Assembly: GCF_000317205.1 (NCBI RefSeq)
Contig: NZ_AJLK01000086.1
Location: 1 to 64,000, forward strand
Source: Fischerella muscicola PCC 7414
Lineage (GTDB): Bacteria > Cyanobacteriota > Cyanobacteriia > Cyanobacteriales > Nostocaceae
Reading direction: 5' to 3'
Length of the DNA: 64,000 nt
Shown here: positions 63,728-64,000 of the stretch, one piece after another
How the letters are laid out: each line of letters starts with the position of its first letter
Numbering within the stretch: the stretch's first letter is position 1
Translations under genes and position numbers: made by a program
Notes under the pieces: model-generated
Told to the model about the DNA's origin: nothing
The model's input: the letters and a program-made list of their open reading frames with translations, nothing else
Databases searched by the model: none

Positions 63728-63905
63728 AGTCATTGGTCATTAGTCATTGGTCATTAGTCATTGGTCATTAGTCATTGGTCATTAGTCATTGGTCATTAGT
63801 CATTGGTCATTAGTTATTGGAGATGATTAAAAAACAATCAACAATCAACAACCAACAATCAACAACCAACAATCAACTATCAACAACCAACAACCAACTA
63901 TCAAT
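63728..63905. repeat. STRR arrays: ATTAGTCATTGGTC 14-mers and CAACAAT/CAACCAA heptamers
   Basis: About six tandem 14-mers (ATTGGTCATTAGTC) run from 63728 to 63820, followed by CAACAATCAACAACC heptamer variants (63836-63905). This is the densest tandem repeat in the window. The repeat is directly upstream of sppA on the minus strand. Confidence 0.9.
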
Positions 63906-64000
63906 ATTCATAACTAATGACTTTATTTTTTTAGTTTGATATTTACACCCACTACCCCACACCTATCACCTAAGCTAACAAATATAGATGAGTTTATGCT

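Overview
The window is chromosomal DNA of a cyanobacterium, most likely a filamentous Nostocales-type genome. The evidence is: genes for both photosystems (psaI, psbEFLJ with ycf48 and rubA), photosynthetic NDH-1 (ndhC-ndhK-ndhJ), the dark-operative protochlorophyllide reductase (chlL, chlN), a COP23-type protein, very frequent HIP1 octamers (GCGATCGC), and many short tandem heptamer repeats (STRR-like, variants of TTAGTAG / TTGATGG / CAACAAC) between genes. Species cannot be fixed from the sequence alone.

Layout. 0.1-7.3 kb: C-terminal processing protease, small conserved protein, SPFH/prohibitin-like protein, histidine phosphatase, glucokinase, an exported protein and a GH100 neutral invertase. 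7.3-9.0 kb: a 1.7-kb AT-rich gene-poor stretch with a MITE-like element. 9.0-19.4 kb: an orphan 361-aa protein, lysS, a three-gene cassette ending in a 1162-aa TPR-CHAT caspase-like protein, yebC and a FAD-dependent hydroxylase. 19.4-28.2 kb: a CD225/pilin-like membrane protein, a Pro-rich 798-aa protein, psaI, then the back-to-back photosynthesis block (psbJ-L-F-E, ycf48, rubA on the minus strand; ndhC-K-J on the plus strand). 28.4-34.7 kb: a Ser/Thr kinase and a seven-gene Mrp cation/proton antiporter operon of visibly higher G+C. 34.8-43.6 kb: a transposase remnant, phytase-like protein, TM0106-type nuclease, exported Cys-rich protein, O-antigen-ligase-like protein, YaaW-type protein, a DUF2945/DUF3140 pair, and a COP23-like protein. 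44.2-51.9 kb: FHA-GAF-adenylate cyclase, succinic semialdehyde dehydrogenase plus 2-oxoglutarate decarboxylase (the cyanobacterial TCA bypass), and a glycogen-debranching enzyme with an apparent C-terminal frameshift. 52.0-56.1 kb: a double-glycine peptide precursor with HlyD and a C39-peptidase ABC exporter. 56.7-63.7 kb: chlN, a DUF5331-type gene, chlL, Uma2, a Trp-rich small protein and sppA.

Most interesting parts. (1) The export module at 52.0-56.1 kb, with a 65-aa precursor (36-aa double-glycine leader, 29-aa core lacking Cys and Ser) and no modification enzyme beside it. (2) The TPR-CHAT cassette at 12.0-16.7 kb, with two uncharacterised small genes in front and an IS200/IS605-like end abutting its stop codon. 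(3) Repeats of intergenic type that appear to have been taken in frame into three proteins (Pro-rich protein, TM0106 nuclease, O-antigen-ligase-like protein). (4) A CD225 plus pilin-like fusion. (5) A nested foldback element of about 214 bp.

Limits: all family calls come from reading motifs; no database search or alignment was run. Residue positions are counted by eye from the chosen start and may be off by a few.
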